Part shown: in pieces, positions 50,330-59,840 of the stretch
Numbering within the stretch: the stretch's first letter is position 1
How the letters are laid out: each line of letters begins with the position of its first letter
NCBI GenBank assembly: GCA_029979265.1
Contig: JAPOHW010000001.1
Span: forward strand, 1-64,000
Source of the DNA: Actinomycetota bacterium
GTDB taxonomy: Bacteria; Actinomycetota; Acidimicrobiia; Acidimicrobiales; Aldehydirespiratoraceae
Reading direction: 5' to 3'
DNA: 64,000 bases
Translations under genes and position numbers: made by a program
Notes under the pieces: model-generated
The model's input: only the letters and a program-made list of their open reading frames with translations
Database searches by the model: none
Told to the model about the DNA's origin: nothing

Positions 50330-51480
50330 CGGCGCCATTGTGCCAAACGGAGGCCGAGCTCGGCGATCTCGTCCGGTACGAGATTCGCAAAGCTGAAGCG
50401 GATCATGTGCTCGTCGGTCGGGGTGAAGGCGGTACCAGGAATCGTGAGCACGTCGTGTTCGACCACGAGTCGTCGCACCACGTCGGCGGTCGGCTCGTCG
50501 CCCGGGGAACGAACCCAGCCGAAGTACGCGCCGGCGGTGACCAGTTCGAAGCCACCGGGGCACCCGGCCATGACCTGCTCGAACTGCTCCTGAAGGTCAC
50601 GGGTCCGCTCGGCTTGTTCGCGTCGCCACTCGGTTGCCTCGGTCAAACCGGTGGCGGAGGCGGTCTGGCCGATCACCGGTGCCGAGATGGCGATGCAGTC
50701 GAGGATCTTCAGCGCCTCGACACGGGTGGCCTCGCCGGCGATGAGTCCACCGACGCGATACCCGGGGATCGCAAGGTCCTTCGAGAACGAGTGGAGTGTG
50801 ATGACGTGCTCGCGCCAGCGCGGACGGTCGTACAGGTGATGGGCTGGGTCGGTCGTGGGTCGAAACGACCGGTAGGTCTCGTCGACGAGCAGGGCAACGC
50901 CGCTGTGCGCTGCGACGTCGGCAAAGGCATCGATCAGTTCCGGTGGGTAGGTGACACCGCTCGGGTTGCCCGGTGTGACCAGAACGATCGCTCGGGTTCG
51001 TTCGTCGATCTGTCGCTGTGCGTCGTTCGCCGACGGGTGGAGGTGGTCGTCCGGTTCGAGGTACCGGGGTTCGATGCCCTCGACCCGCAACCACATGTCG
51101 TGGTTGAAATAGAAGGGGAGCGCAAGGACGACGTTGTCACCCGGTCCTGCCAGGGCGCTGATCGCCGTGCAGAAGGCCTGGTTGCAGCCGGCGGTGACAA
51201 GGGTGTCGTTCGGGTCGATGTCGGCGCCGTAGGCCGCAGACACGTCGGCGGCAAATGCGGCGCGAAGCTCAGGGATGCCCGGCTGTGGCGCATACCTCGA
51301 TGTGTCGGCTTCGGCCGCTGCTCGCGCAATGCGATCGACGACGACCGGGGCGGGGGCGTAGGACGGCGCAGCTTGCGAGAGGTCGAGCAGCGGCCGATCA
51401 TTCACCCGATGAGCGAGGAGGGCGTGCGCCGCGCCGATCGGCGAGTGGATGAGTTCGGAGACGCGGGGCGAGAACTTCAT
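50326..51480 (-). CDS. Class I/II aminotransferase
   Basis: This is a 384-residue fold-type I PLP enzyme. It has FSPRVSELIHSPIGAAHALL at the N-terminus, VTAGCNQAFCTAISAL in the cofactor domain, VTPGNPSGVTY, and the PLP lysine in LHSFSKDLAIPGYRVGG. It is close to aspartate/aromatic-type enzymes with the SFSK motif. The ATG at 51480 preserves the N-terminal helix; a GTG at 51405 would delete it. With this start only nine bases separate it from the divergent NAT gene. Confidence 0.87.
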   Translation of the reverse strand: MKFSPRVSELIHSPIGAAHALLAHRVNDRPLLDLSQAAPSYAPAPVVVDRIARAAAEADTSRYAPQPGIPELRAAFAADVSAAYGADIDPNDTLVTAGCNQAFCTAISALAGPGDNVVLALPFYFNHDMWLRVEGIEPRYLEPDDHLHPSANDAQRQIDERTRAIVLVTPGNPSGVTYPPELIDAFADVAAHSGVALLVDETYRSFRPTTDPAHHLYDRPRWREHVITLHSFSKDLAIPGYRVGGLIAGEATRVEALKILDCIAISAPVIGQTASATGLTEATEWRREQAERTRDLQEQFEQVMAGCPGGFELVTAGAYFGWVRSPGDEPTADVVRRLVVEHDVLTIPGTAFTPTDEHMIRFSFANLVPDEIAELGLRLAQWRR

Positions 51481-51489
51481 ACCGGCGAA

Positions 51490-52227
51490 GTGTTGCACGC
51501 GTACCTCGATCGCATCGGATACACCGGCTCGACAGAGCCGACGCTCGAGGTGCTGTCGGCACTGCAGTTCGCTCACCTCGTTGCTGTCCCGTTCGAGAAT
51601 CTCGACGTGGTTGCGCAGGTGCCGGTCTCGACCGACACCGACACGGTCGTCGCGAAAGTGCTCGCTGGGCGGGGAGGATGGTGTTTCGAGAACAACGGTG
51701 CGTTCGCCTGGTTGCTGGAGCAACTCGGTTTCCGGGTTCGACGACTCGGTGCGGCGGTACTGCGCAGCGGACCGACCGTCGAGATCGACCACCTTGCCCT
51801 CGAGGTGCAACTCGATCGGCCCTATCTGGTCGATGTCGGTTTCGGAGATTCGTTCGTGCGGCCCCTCCGTCTCGATCTCGCCGACCCTCAGCGAGACGAG
51901 CGTGGTGAATGGGAGCTGTTGTCGAGTCCGCAGGGGACGACCCTGGCCGAGATCGTGGATGGCGTACCGGTTGCGCAGTACCGCTTCAAGCGGGTCGATC
52001 ACCCGATGGCCGACTTCGAGCCCGCCTCCCAGAAACTGCAGGCCGACGCCGAGGGCAGGTTCCGCACCAAACCGCTTGCCACCCGACTCCTGGGCAAGGA
52101 CGCCGACCGGGTCACCCTGCTTCCCGACCGGCTGACGCTGCGTTACGGAGCCGACATTCGCAACGTTTCTGTCGCCGCCGCCGAGTGGGACACAGTGCTG
52201 GCCGAATGGTTCAGGATCACTCGCTGA
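51490..52227 (+). CDS. nat: Arylamine N-acetyltransferase
   Basis: This is a NAT-family enzyme of about 245 residues. The triad is Cys in GRGGWCFENNGAFAWLLEQL, His in VEIDHLALEV and Asp in LVDVGFGDSF, preceded by AVPFENLDVVAQVPV. RGGWCFENN replaces the more usual RGGYCFE. It acetylates arylamines, hydrazines or a polyketide intermediate using acetyl-CoA or another acyl-CoA. The start is not certain: GTG 51490 fits Mycobacterium NAT best; a GTG at 51445 would overlap the aminotransferase gene. Confidence 0.85.
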   Translation: MLHAYLDRIGYTGSTEPTLEVLSALQFAHLVAVPFENLDVVAQVPVSTDTDTVVAKVLAGRGGWCFENNGAFAWLLEQLGFRVRRLGAAVLRSGPTVEIDHLALEVQLDRPYLVDVGFGDSFVRPLRLDLADPQRDERGEWELLSSPQGTTLAEIVDGVPVAQYRFKRVDHPMADFEPASQKLQADAEGRFRTKPLATRLLGKDADRVTLLPDRLTLRYGADIRNVSVAAAEWDTVLAEWFRITR

Positions 52228-52272
52228 GTGCGGCCACGTCGACCGAGATCCAACGCAGCGAGCCGGGTGCCC

Positions 52273-52329
52273 GTGGTTCAGAGTGGCCGTGGTTCAGAGT
52301 GGCCGTGGTTCAGAGTGGCAGTGGTTCAG
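52273..52329. repeat. 16-bp tandem repeat GTGGTTCAGAGTGGCC
   Basis: Three full copies (the third ending in A) and a partial fourth copy lie between the convergent NAT and MFS genes. The TCA inside the last partial unit is the stop codon of the MFS gene on the minus strand. The repeat may be slippage-derived. Confidence 0.9.
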
Positions 52330-53558
52330 GGCGCGTCGGGATCCAGGACGGCGAGCGAGCCGCCGCGGGCCCACAGCAGAATGCCGAGGCCGAGGCTGCA
52401 GTAGATGAGCCCACCGAGGGCCATCGGGGTGATGGTGTCCTGGATCTGTCGATCGATCACCCAGGCCAGGATCGAACCAAGGCCGAGCGTGGCAACACCT
52501 CTCACCGCCGAAGCGGTGCCGGCGATCCGCTCCATCGGCTCGAGGCTGAGCGATGACGCCGTCGTCGACACGATGGTGCTGGCGGTGGACGCGACCGTGA
52601 TGAGGGCGACCCATGTCGCAAACGACGGCACACCGTCAGCGATCAAGGCTGCGACGGTCAACGCCACGTAGGCCGCACCGTTGAGCATGTAGGCGACGAG
52701 TGCCACGCGAGCAGCTCCGAGCCGTTCGACGCGACGGCTGACGATCCAGACGCTGATCCCCTGGACGGCCGACACCATCCCGAACGTGGCAGCGAACCAC
52801 CCGGGACGGTCGTAGATCTCATCGATGATCGGCTGAGAACTCCCCAGAAAGACGAAGAACGCGCCGTAGCTGAAGACCATCGCTGCGAGATATCCGGTCG
52901 AGGCTCGGTGGGTCAGGGTCGTCCGAATAGCGCGTCCGATGGCCGTCGCCTCGATCGGGCGCCGTTTGTCGACCGCAAGTGACTCGCCGAAACGCCGTGC
53001 CCACGCCAGGCCGACGAGCGCAAGGAGGGCCGCTGCACCGAACACCGATTGCCAGGGGAGGACGGCGATCAAGCCCTCGCCGATGAGGGGTGCCACGGTC
53101 GGTCCGATCAGGAAGACTGCAACGACCATCGAGAGGACACGGGCCATCTGATCACCGTCGTAGAGATCCCGGGCGATCGCGTAGGTGATCACCGAGGGGC
53201 CCGATGCCCCGAACCCCCACACGAAGCGGGAAACGAGCACGGCGGTGAAGTCGGTCGACACCGTCGCACCGACCGCACCGATGATGTACAGCACCAGTGA
53301 CGCCTGGAGCACCGGAATGCGTCCGTAGCGATCGGACAGCGGTCCGACCGGCAGCTGTCCGGCTGCCATCCCCAAGAAGTAGACGGTGACGATCAGGCTG
53401 ACGTCGCCGCTGCCGGCGGCGAGGCCGAAACGGTCACGGATCTCGTCGAACGCCGGGAGCGCAGTGTCGATACCGAACGCCAGAAGCGCACCGGTGAAGC
53501 CGAGGAAGGCGACGACCACCACCTCGGACCGACCCGTCGCCGGGACTGGTCGGGTCAC
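52326..53558 (-). CDS. Bcr/CflA-type MFS efflux transporter
   Basis: This is a 410-residue protein with twelve predicted membrane segments. DRYGRIPVLQASLVLYIIG is the loop 2-3 signature (GPLSDRYGR precedes it), and FVWGFGASGPSVITYAIARD is typical of drug-resistance transporters. It probably exports a small toxic compound. The start is a GTG that overlaps the TetR gene stop (GTGA), so the regulator and transporter are coupled. The C-terminal end lies in a tandem repeat. Confidence 0.88.
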   Translation of the reverse strand: MTRPVPATGRSEVVVVAFLGFTGALLAFGIDTALPAFDEIRDRFGLAAGSGDVSLIVTVYFLGMAAGQLPVGPLSDRYGRIPVLQASLVLYIIGAVGATVSTDFTAVLVSRFVWGFGASGPSVITYAIARDLYDGDQMARVLSMVVAVFLIGPTVAPLIGEGLIAVLPWQSVFGAAALLALVGLAWARRFGESLAVDKRRPIEATAIGRAIRTTLTHRASTGYLAAMVFSYGAFFVFLGSSQPIIDEIYDRPGWFAATFGMVSAVQGISVWIVSRRVERLGAARVALVAYMLNGAAYVALTVAALIADGVPSFATWVALITVASTASTIVSTTASSLSLEPMERIAGTASAVRGVATLGLGSILAWVIDRQIQDTITPMALGGLIYCSLGLGILLWARGGSLAVLDPDAP

Positions 53559-54106
53559 CCGTCGGCGAGCCGGAGAGAGAGCGTGGACACGCGTTCGCGC
53601 AGTTCCTCGCGGTCGATCCCGAACTCGGCGAGCCCGGAGACGATCTCTTCTTCGAACGCGCCCCAGCCGAACTGCAACGCTGCGCACAGCGCGACCTGGG
53701 CAAGCAGTTCCGGGTCGTCGACCCGCTTTCCGGTGGCGGCTGCCTGACCCATTGCGATCCGGTGCATGAGGCCCTTCATGGGAGAGAGCGCCTCGTCGAC
53801 CTCGAGTTTCGCAAAGGTGCGGTAGCTCGAGGCTTCGTCGTTGGTGTTGACCGGCAGGATTCCGTCGCTGTCCCACCGCTGTCCCATCTCGTCGGTGGCG
53901 ACCGCAACGGCTTCGGCGAACACGGCGTCCTTGCTGCCGAAGTAGTGGTGGATGAGCCCGTAGTTGACTCCGGCATGCTTGGCGAGTTCGCGTCCTGAGA
54001 TCTGGCGTGGGGATCGCATGCCCATGAGTTGGACCGCAGCGTCGATGAGCGATCGACGGACAGCCTCGGGGCCGCGAGCCGGGGCGGATGGGGCCGAGTT
54101 GGTCAT
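53555..54106 (-). CDS. TetR/AcrR-family transcriptional regulator
   Basis: This is a 183-residue repressor-type protein with an N-terminal helix-turn-helix (RSLIDAAVQLMGMRSPRQIS, then ELAKHAGVNYGLIHHYFGSK) and a variable ligand domain. It sits directly before the MFS transporter with a GTGA overlap and starts five bases after ilvD. It probably represses the transporter until its substrate binds. The ORF track adds 17 residues that lie in ilvD. Confidence 0.9.
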   Translation of the reverse strand: MTNSAPSAPARGPEAVRRSLIDAAVQLMGMRSPRQISGRELAKHAGVNYGLIHHYFGSKDAVFAEAVAVATDEMGQRWDSDGILPVNTNDEASSYRTFAKLEVDEALSPMKGLMHRIAMGQAAATGKRVDDPELLAQVALCAALQFGWGAFEEEIVSGLAEFGIDREELRERVSTLSLRLADG

Positions 54107-54110
54107 GGAC

Positions 54111-55967
54111 TCAGTTGCGGATCTGCGAGATGTCGCGCACCGCACCTTTGTCGGCACTGGTGGTCATGGCGGCATAGGCCCACAGTGCAGCCGAGACGTT
54201 CCGCTGCCGCTCCTCGGCCGGCTGCCAGGCACCGGCGCCCTTCGCTTCCATTGCGGCGCGGCGAGCCGCCAGTTCGTCGTCGGAGATCCGCAGTGCAATC
54301 GAACGGTTCGGGATGTCGATGTCAATCATGTCGCCGTCTTCGATGAGACCGATCGCACCACCCTCGGCCGCCTCGGGAGATGCATGGCCGATGGAGAGTC
54401 CGGACGTTCCGCCCGAGAAGCGGCCGTCGGTGAGGAGTGCGCACTGCTTGCCGAGCCCGCGACTCTTGATGTAGGAGGTCGGGTACAGCATCTCCTGCAT
54501 TCCCGGGCCTCCCTTGGGCCCCTCGTAGCGAATGACGACCACGTCGCCGGGAGCGATCCGCGTTTCGTCGAGGATCCCCTCGCAGGCGGTGTCCTGGGAC
54601 TCGAACACGCGGGCCGGTCCGGAGAATGTGAAGATCTCCTCGTCGACGCCGGCCGTCTTCACGATGCAGCCGTTCTCGGCAATGTTGCCGAACAACACGG
54701 CGAGGCCGCCGTCCTGGAAGTAGGCGTTCTCGACGCTGCGGATACAACCGTGGTGGCGATCGGTGTCGAGGCTGTCCCAGCGGGTGCTCTGCGAGAACGC
54801 AGTCTGCGTCGGGATACCGGCAGGCCCAGCTCGGTAGAACTCGACGACGTCGGGGGCGGGATCGCGCATGACGTCCCACTGGTCGAGGGCATCGGCCAAC
54901 GAGTTGCTGTGCACCGTGGGGAGCGAGGTGTCGAGCAGGCCCCCTCGGTCGAGTTCGCCGAGGATTCCCATGATGCCGCCCGCCCGGTGGACGTCTTCGA
55001 TGTGGTACTCGCTGGTCGCCGGAGCGACCTTGCAGATCGCCGGTGAGGTGCGGCTGAGCCGATCGATGTCGCTCATCGTGAAGTCGACCTCGGCCTCTCG
55101 GGCAGCAGCGAGGATGTGCAACACGGTGTTGGTCGAGCCGCCCATGGCGATGTCGAGGGTCATTGCGTTCTCGAACGCCGCTTTCGTGCAGATCGAGCGA
55201 GGCAGAACCGAATCGTCGTCCTTGTCGTAGTACCTGTTCGCAAGGTCGACGATCTGGCGTCCGGCCTGCAGGAACAACTGTTCGCGGTCGGCGTGCGTCG
55301 CCACCACCGTGCCGTTGCCCGGGAGCGCCAGGCCGAGGGCTTCGGCCAGACAGTTCATCGAGTTGGCGGTGAACATTCCCGAACAGGAACCACAGGTCGG
55401 GCACGCCGAGCGTTCCATCTGCAGGACGTCTTCGTCGCTGACCGTCTTGTCGCCCGCTTTGATCATCGGATCGATCAGATCGAGCTTCACCTCCACACCG
55501 GCGAGCTTGGTCTTGCCGGCTTCCATCGGTCCGCCGGTGACGAAGATCGTCGGGATGTTGAGACGCATCGTTGCCATCAACATCCCCGGAGTGATCTTGT
55601 CGCAGTTGGAGATGCAGACCAGCGCATCGGCACAGTGCGCGTTGACCATGTACTCGACCGAATCAGCGATGAGATCGCGGCTCGGGAGGCTGTAGAGCAT
55701 GCCGTCGTGGCCCATGGCGATCCCGTCGTCGACGGCGATCGTGTTGAACTCCTTGGCAACACCGCCGGCAGCTTCGATCTCGCGGCACACGAGTTGGCCG
55801 AGGTCCTTGAGGTGAACGTGGCCGGGGACGAACTGCGTGAACGAGTTCGACACCGCAATGATCGGCTTCTCGAAATCCTCTTCGCCCATGCCCGTCGCCC
55901 GCCACAGGGCGCGAGCGCCGGCCATGTTTCGGCCCTGGGTGGTCGTGCGAGAACGGTACGCAGGCAT
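54111..55967 (-). CDS. ilvD: Dihydroxy-acid dehydratase
   Basis: This is a 618-residue IlvD of the E. coli-like type. It converts dihydroxy-acids to 2-keto acids in valine and isoleucine synthesis. Conserved sites include [20 protein letters not shown], cluster-ligand cysteines in [11 protein letters not shown] and [19 protein letters not shown], and GGSTNTVLH. The start is the ATG at 55967 (MPAYRS), 13 codons inside the ORF of the track. Divergent from the polymerase gene with 103 bases between. Other ilv genes are not in the window. Confidence 0.96.
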   Translation of the reverse strand: MPAYRSRTTTQGRNMAGARALWRATGMGEEDFEKPIIAVSNSFTQFVPGHVHLKDLGQLVCREIEAAGGVAKEFNTIAVDDGIAMGHDGMLYSLPSRDLIADSVEYMVNAHCADALVCISNCDKITPGMLMATMRLNIPTIFVTGGPMEAGKTKLAGVEVKLDLIDPMIKAGDKTVSDEDVLQMERSACPTCGSCSGMFTANSMNCLAEALGLALPGNGTVVATHADREQLFLQAGRQIVDLANRYYDKDDDSVLPRSICTKAAFENAMTLDIAMGGSTNTVLHILAAAREAEVDFTMSDIDRLSRTSPAICKVAPATSEYHIEDVHRAGGIMGILGELDRGGLLDTSLPTVHSNSLADALDQWDVMRDPAPDVVEFYRAGPAGIPTQTAFSQSTRWDSLDTDRHHGCIRSVENAYFQDGGLAVLFGNIAENGCIVKTAGVDEEIFTFSGPARVFESQDTACEGILDETRIAPGDVVVIRYEGPKGGPGMQEMLYPTSYIKSRGLGKQCALLTDGRFSGGTSGLSIGHASPEAAEGGAIGLIEDGDMIDIDIPNRSIALRISDDELAARRAAMEAKGAGAWQPAEERQRNVSAALWAYAAMTTSADKGAVRDISQIRN

Positions 55968-56070
55968 GTCGCAAAGGCTAGTTGGTCGCGCGGCTAACTC
56001 TCGCATTGCTCGTTGTGTCGGCTCCTCGGGTCGGCGGACCGTCGACGACGGTGCCGACTACCGTCGGAGG

Positions 56071-57090
56071 GTGCCAGAACCGCAGGAGTCGCCGGTTGTT
56101 TTCGAACTCGACGGTGTGGAGGTGCAGGTGACGAATCCGAGCAAGGTGTTCTTTGCCGAGCGCGGCGAGACGAAGCTCGATCTCGTCCACTACTACCTCG
56201 CCGTGGCAGGTCCCCTCATGCGAGCAATCGGCGGCCGACCGCTGCTGATGGAGCGACATCCCAACGGCGCCGGGGGATCGTCGTTCTTCCAGAAGCGAGT
56301 GCCGACGGGTGCACCCGGCTGGCTGCGCACCGCCGTGCTCAGTTCGCCGAGCGGCACGCCGTCGAACGCGTTGGTCGCGCACGACATGGCGCACATCGTG
56401 TGGGCGGTCAATTCGGGCTGTCTCGGTGTTCACGTCTGGCCGGTTCGGGCTGATGCGCTCCAGTTCACCGACGAGTTGCGAATCGACCTGGACCCGCAGC
56501 CGGGAACCGACTTCGACGATGTCCGCGCTGCTGCGTTCGAAGTGCGGTCGCTGCTCGACGAGGTCGGTGTCCGATGCTTTCCGAAGGTGTCGGGGAGCAA
56601 CGGTATCCACATCTGGGTTCGGCTCGAGTCGCGTTGGGATGGCATCGAAGTTCGCTCTGCAGCCGTTGCACTCGCCCGCGAACTCGAACGACGCCGGCCC
56701 GATCTGCTGACGGCCCGATGGTGGAAAGAAGAGCGCGGCCAACGGGTCTTCGTCGACTTCAATCAGAACGCTCCGCACAAGACAATGTTCGCTGCGTGGT
56801 CGGTTCGGCCCCGCGTCGGGGGTCAGGTGTCGATGCCACTCACGTGGGACGATGTCGGTTCGGTCGAACCCGAGGACATCACGATTGCCACCGTGCCCGG
56901 ATTGCTGGCCGATCTGGGTGATGCCTGGGCGACGATCGACGACGAACTCCAGCCCCTCGATCCTCTGCTCGAGTGGCATGCACGGGACTGGGCCGCCGGC
57001 CTCCCGGATGCGCCGTGGCCGCCGCACTACCCGAAGATGCCGCGCGAGCCGCCTCGAGTCAGCCCGAGCCGAGCGCGCAGGGCCACCTGA
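56071..57090 (+). CDS. LigD-type polymerase domain protein (stand-alone AEP primase-polymerase)
   Basis: This is a protein of about 339 residues equal to the polymerase part of LigD. It has VTNPSKVFFAERGETKLDLV, LMERHPNGAGG, the metal pair in ELRIDLDPQPGTDF, the His in KVSGSNGIHIWVRL and the third Asp in RVFVDFNQN. In mycobacteria such separate PolDom proteins extend DNA in break repair and take ribonucleotides. No Ku, ligase or nuclease gene is in the window. The start GTG at 56071 is close behind a CGGAGG, so an upstream start is possible. It ends three bases from xylB (convergent). Confidence 0.88.
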   Translation: MPEPQESPVVFELDGVEVQVTNPSKVFFAERGETKLDLVHYYLAVAGPLMRAIGGRPLLMERHPNGAGGSSFFQKRVPTGAPGWLRTAVLSSPSGTPSNALVAHDMAHIVWAVNSGCLGVHVWPVRADALQFTDELRIDLDPQPGTDFDDVRAAAFEVRSLLDEVGVRCFPKVSGSNGIHIWVRLESRWDGIEVRSAAVALARELERRRPDLLTARWWKEERGQRVFVDFNQNAPHKTMFAAWSVRPRVGGQVSMPLTWDDVGSVEPEDITIATVPGLLADLGDAWATIDDELQPLDPLLEWHARDWAAGLPDAPWPPHYPKMPREPPRVSPSRARRAT

Positions 57091-57093
57091 GTC

Positions 57094-58476
57094 TCAGGGA
57101 CTCGGCTCGATGTCGATTCCTGCTCCCAGCGTCCACGCTCGAGTGGTCTCGGCGAACGAGCGCCCGAGGAGTGCCGCAGCCTGGACGGCGGCGCCGGTTG
57201 CCACAGTCTCGTCATCGTCGGGAACACGGATCGGTGCGCCGTGCACATCGGCAAGAATCTGCCGGTATGCCGGGCTCTTGGCTCCGCCGCCGATCAGGTG
57301 CAGCCGGCCCCCGACCGCCGCACCCGCCTGCTCGAGCGCGTCGAGGCCGTGGAGCAGACCGCGAAGGACTCCTTCGTGCGCCGCACGCGCCAGGTCCTCG
57401 GTCGTCGTGTCGTTGCGAAGCCCCTCCAAGGTGCCAGTGGCGTCGGGCAGGCTCGGCGTTCGTTCACCGTCGAAGTAGGGGATGAGTCGTGCGCCGTTCG
57501 CTCCCGTGGGCGCGCGAAGGGCCGCTGCGGCGAAGGCGGCGTGGTCCATGCCGAACCAGCCGGCGACGGTGTCGGTGACCTTGGTGGCGTTGAGCGTGCA
57601 CACGAGTGGCAGGAATGCACCGGTTGCGTCGGCGAAACCTGCCACGTTGCCGGAGGCGTCTTCGGTCGGTTCCGCTGATGTGGCGTACACGACGCCAGAG
57701 GTGCCCAGCGAGAGGCTGACGTCTCCGGACGACAGTCCGAGTCCGAGTGCCGCAGCCATGTTGTCGCCGCTCCCGGGACCGACCGGGGTGCCAGCCGGTA
57801 CACCGATCGCCGCTGCTGCTTCCCTGGTGAGCAGACCCAGGATGTCGGTTGGTCCGACAACCATCGGCACGAGGCTCGCCCAGTCGTCGCGGCCTCCGAC
57901 GAGCGCAAGGAGTTCCTCTGCGCACGCACCGCTGACCGGGTCGAACCAGCCGCTCCCCGATGCGTCGCCGCGATCGGTGGCATGGACACCGGTGAGGCGG
58001 AGATTGAGATAATCGTGTGGCAACGTCACCTTGGCGATCCGCCGCACGATCTCGGGTTCGTGTTCGACCAGCCAGGCGAGTTTGGTGATCGTGAACGAGG
58101 CGACCGGCACCGACCGGATCCGTCTGGCCCAGGCGTCGGCTCCGATGGCGTCGACGAGCGTCTCGGACTGCGGTGACGACTCGGTGTCGTTCCACAGCTT
58201 GGCCGGGCGAAGGGGTTCGTCGTCGTGGTCGAGAACGACCAAACCGTGTTGCTGACCGGCCACGCTGAGCGCTGCGATGTCTCGGGCGACGGAACCGACC
58301 TGGGCGAACGCGTCGATCAGCGCCTGCCACCACGAGTTCGGATGCTGTTCGCTGCGGGGAGGGTTGGTGGGCGGATGCGGCGAGCGGCCGACTGCCACCG
58401 TTTCGCCCGAGTCGAGGTCGCGGACCTCGACCTTGCACGATTGGGTCGACGAGTCGACGCCGGCGACGAGCGGCAT
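57094..58476 (-). CDS. xylB: Xylulokinase
   Basis: This is a 460-residue FGGY-family kinase, close to the usual 480. VAGVDSSTQSCKVEVRD begins the first actin-like domain, SVAGQQHGLVVLD is the substrate site, GSGDNMAAALGLGL and LSLGTSGVVYA form the ATP site, and LIGGGAKSPAYRQILAD is the second FGGY signature. It phosphorylates xylulose. Its start overlaps the stop of xylA (TGATG). Confidence 0.94.
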   Translation of the reverse strand: MPLVAGVDSSTQSCKVEVRDLDSGETVAVGRSPHPPTNPPRSEQHPNSWWQALIDAFAQVGSVARDIAALSVAGQQHGLVVLDHDDEPLRPAKLWNDTESSPQSETLVDAIGADAWARRIRSVPVASFTITKLAWLVEHEPEIVRRIAKVTLPHDYLNLRLTGVHATDRGDASGSGWFDPVSGACAEELLALVGGRDDWASLVPMVVGPTDILGLLTREAAAAIGVPAGTPVGPGSGDNMAAALGLGLSSGDVSLSLGTSGVVYATSAEPTEDASGNVAGFADATGAFLPLVCTLNATKVTDTVAGWFGMDHAAFAAAALRAPTGANGARLIPYFDGERTPSLPDATGTLEGLRNDTTTEDLARAAHEGVLRGLLHGLDALEQAGAAVGGRLHLIGGGAKSPAYRQILADVHGAPIRVPDDDETVATGAAVQAAALLGRSFAETTRAWTLGAGIDIEPSP

Positions 58477-59816
58477 CAGCGGGTGCGTTCGATGTAGCGG
58501 TTCACCAGGTTCTCGAGTTCTTCCTGGCGCCCGCTCACCGGCGCAGGATCGAGTTCTGAACCGGCAACGAGGTCGTGTAACGCAGCGAGCGACGCGCCAT
58601 GGCCGATACCGGCGTGAATGTCGCTTCCGAGCGATCCGCCCCAGGCCTCGTATCGCCGAGCCCGGCGGTCTTCGAGCACGCCGTCGTCGAGCATGGCATG
58701 GGCGACGAGCAGGGAACGGGCCAGGGTGTCCATCCCTCCGATGTGGGCGTGAAAGAGGTCATCGCGGGCGATGGACATCCGGCGGAGCTTGGTGTCGAAG
58801 TTGAAACCCCCGGTGGTGAAGCCACCGGCGCGCAGGATCTCGTAGACGCCGAGCGACATCTCCTCCACCGAGTTCGGAAACTGGTCGGTGTCCCACCCCA
58901 AGCGGTCGTCGCCTCGGTTGGCATCGACCGAGCCGAGGATCCCGCAGGCCGCTGCCATGGCGATCTCGTGCTGGAAGTCGTGGCCCGACAGGGTTGCGTG
59001 GTTGACCTCGATGTTGACCTTGACCTCGTCTTCGAGCCCATATCGCTGCAGGAACGCAAAGCATGATTGCGAGTCGTAGTCGTATTGGTGTTTGGTGGGT
59101 TCCTGTGGCTTCGGTTCCAGCAGGATCGTGCCGTCGAAGCCGATGGCATGCTTGTACTCGACGACCTGTGTGAGGAAGCGTCCGAGCTGATCGAGTTCTT
59201 TCGCCAGATCGGTGTTGAGCAAGGTCTCGTAGCCCTCGCGACCGCCCCACAGCACATAGTTCTGGCCACCCAGTCGGTGGGTCACATCCATGCAGTTCTT
59301 CACCTGCGCTGCGGCGCGAGCGTAGATCTCGGGATCGGGATTGGTGGCAGCCCCGGCCATGTAGCGCGGATGGCCGAACAGGCGCGCCGTGCCCCACAGC
59401 AGACCAACCCCGGTGCGTTCCATGTGTGCGGCCATCGTGTCGGCGAGTTCGGCGAGGTTGGCGGTCTCCTCGGCGAACGACCCGCCGGTGGGTGAGACGT
59501 CGTGATCGTGGAAACAGAAGTACGGAACGCCGAGTTTCTCGAAGAACTCGAAGGCGGCTGCCATCTTGGTGCGGGCGGCCTCCATCGGGTCGAGATCGGT
59601 GGCCAACCACGGGCGGTCGAAGGTGCCGTCGCCGAACACGTCGTTGCCGGGCCAGTTGAACGAGTGCCAGTAGCAGACTGCCATCCGAAGGTGTTCGGCC
59701 ATCGTCCTGTCGCCGATGACGCGGTCGGCGTCGTACCAACGAAACGCCAGGGGATTGTCGGAGTCTGGTCCTTCGAATCGGATGGGTTCGGGAACGGTGG
59801 TGAAGAAGTCGGACAT
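58476..59816 (-). CDS. xylA: Xylose isomerase
   Basis: This is a 446-residue class II type enzyme (the shorter class of Streptomyces is about 390). The active site His is in CFHDHDVSP, metal ligands are in [20 protein letters not shown] and [17 protein letters not shown], and GSVDANRGD with WDTDQFP complete the site. It interconverts xylose and xylulose. It overlaps xylB by one base and follows the ROK kinase gene by 24 bases. Confidence 0.96.
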   Translation of the reverse strand: MSDFFTTVPEPIRFEGPDSDNPLAFRWYDADRVIGDRTMAEHLRMAVCYWHSFNWPGNDVFGDGTFDRPWLATDLDPMEAARTKMAAAFEFFEKLGVPYFCFHDHDVSPTGGSFAEETANLAELADTMAAHMERTGVGLLWGTARLFGHPRYMAGAATNPDPEIYARAAAQVKNCMDVTHRLGGQNYVLWGGREGYETLLNTDLAKELDQLGRFLTQVVEYKHAIGFDGTILLEPKPQEPTKHQYDYDSQSCFAFLQRYGLEDEVKVNIEVNHATLSGHDFQHEIAMAAACGILGSVDANRGDDRLGWDTDQFPNSVEEMSLGVYEILRAGGFTTGGFNFDTKLRRMSIARDDLFHAHIGGMDTLARSLLVAHAMLDDGVLEDRRARRYEAWGGSLGSDIHAGIGHGASLAALHDLVAGSELDPAPVSGRQEELENLVNRYIERTR

Positions 59817-59840
59817 CGGGTCTCCTCGTCGGGTTCTCGG

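Noticed and set aside
51445-51489. Upstream GTG start for the NAT gene
   Set aside because: It would overlap the conserved N-terminus of the aminotransferase gene, and Mycobacterium NAT begins near the 51490 position.
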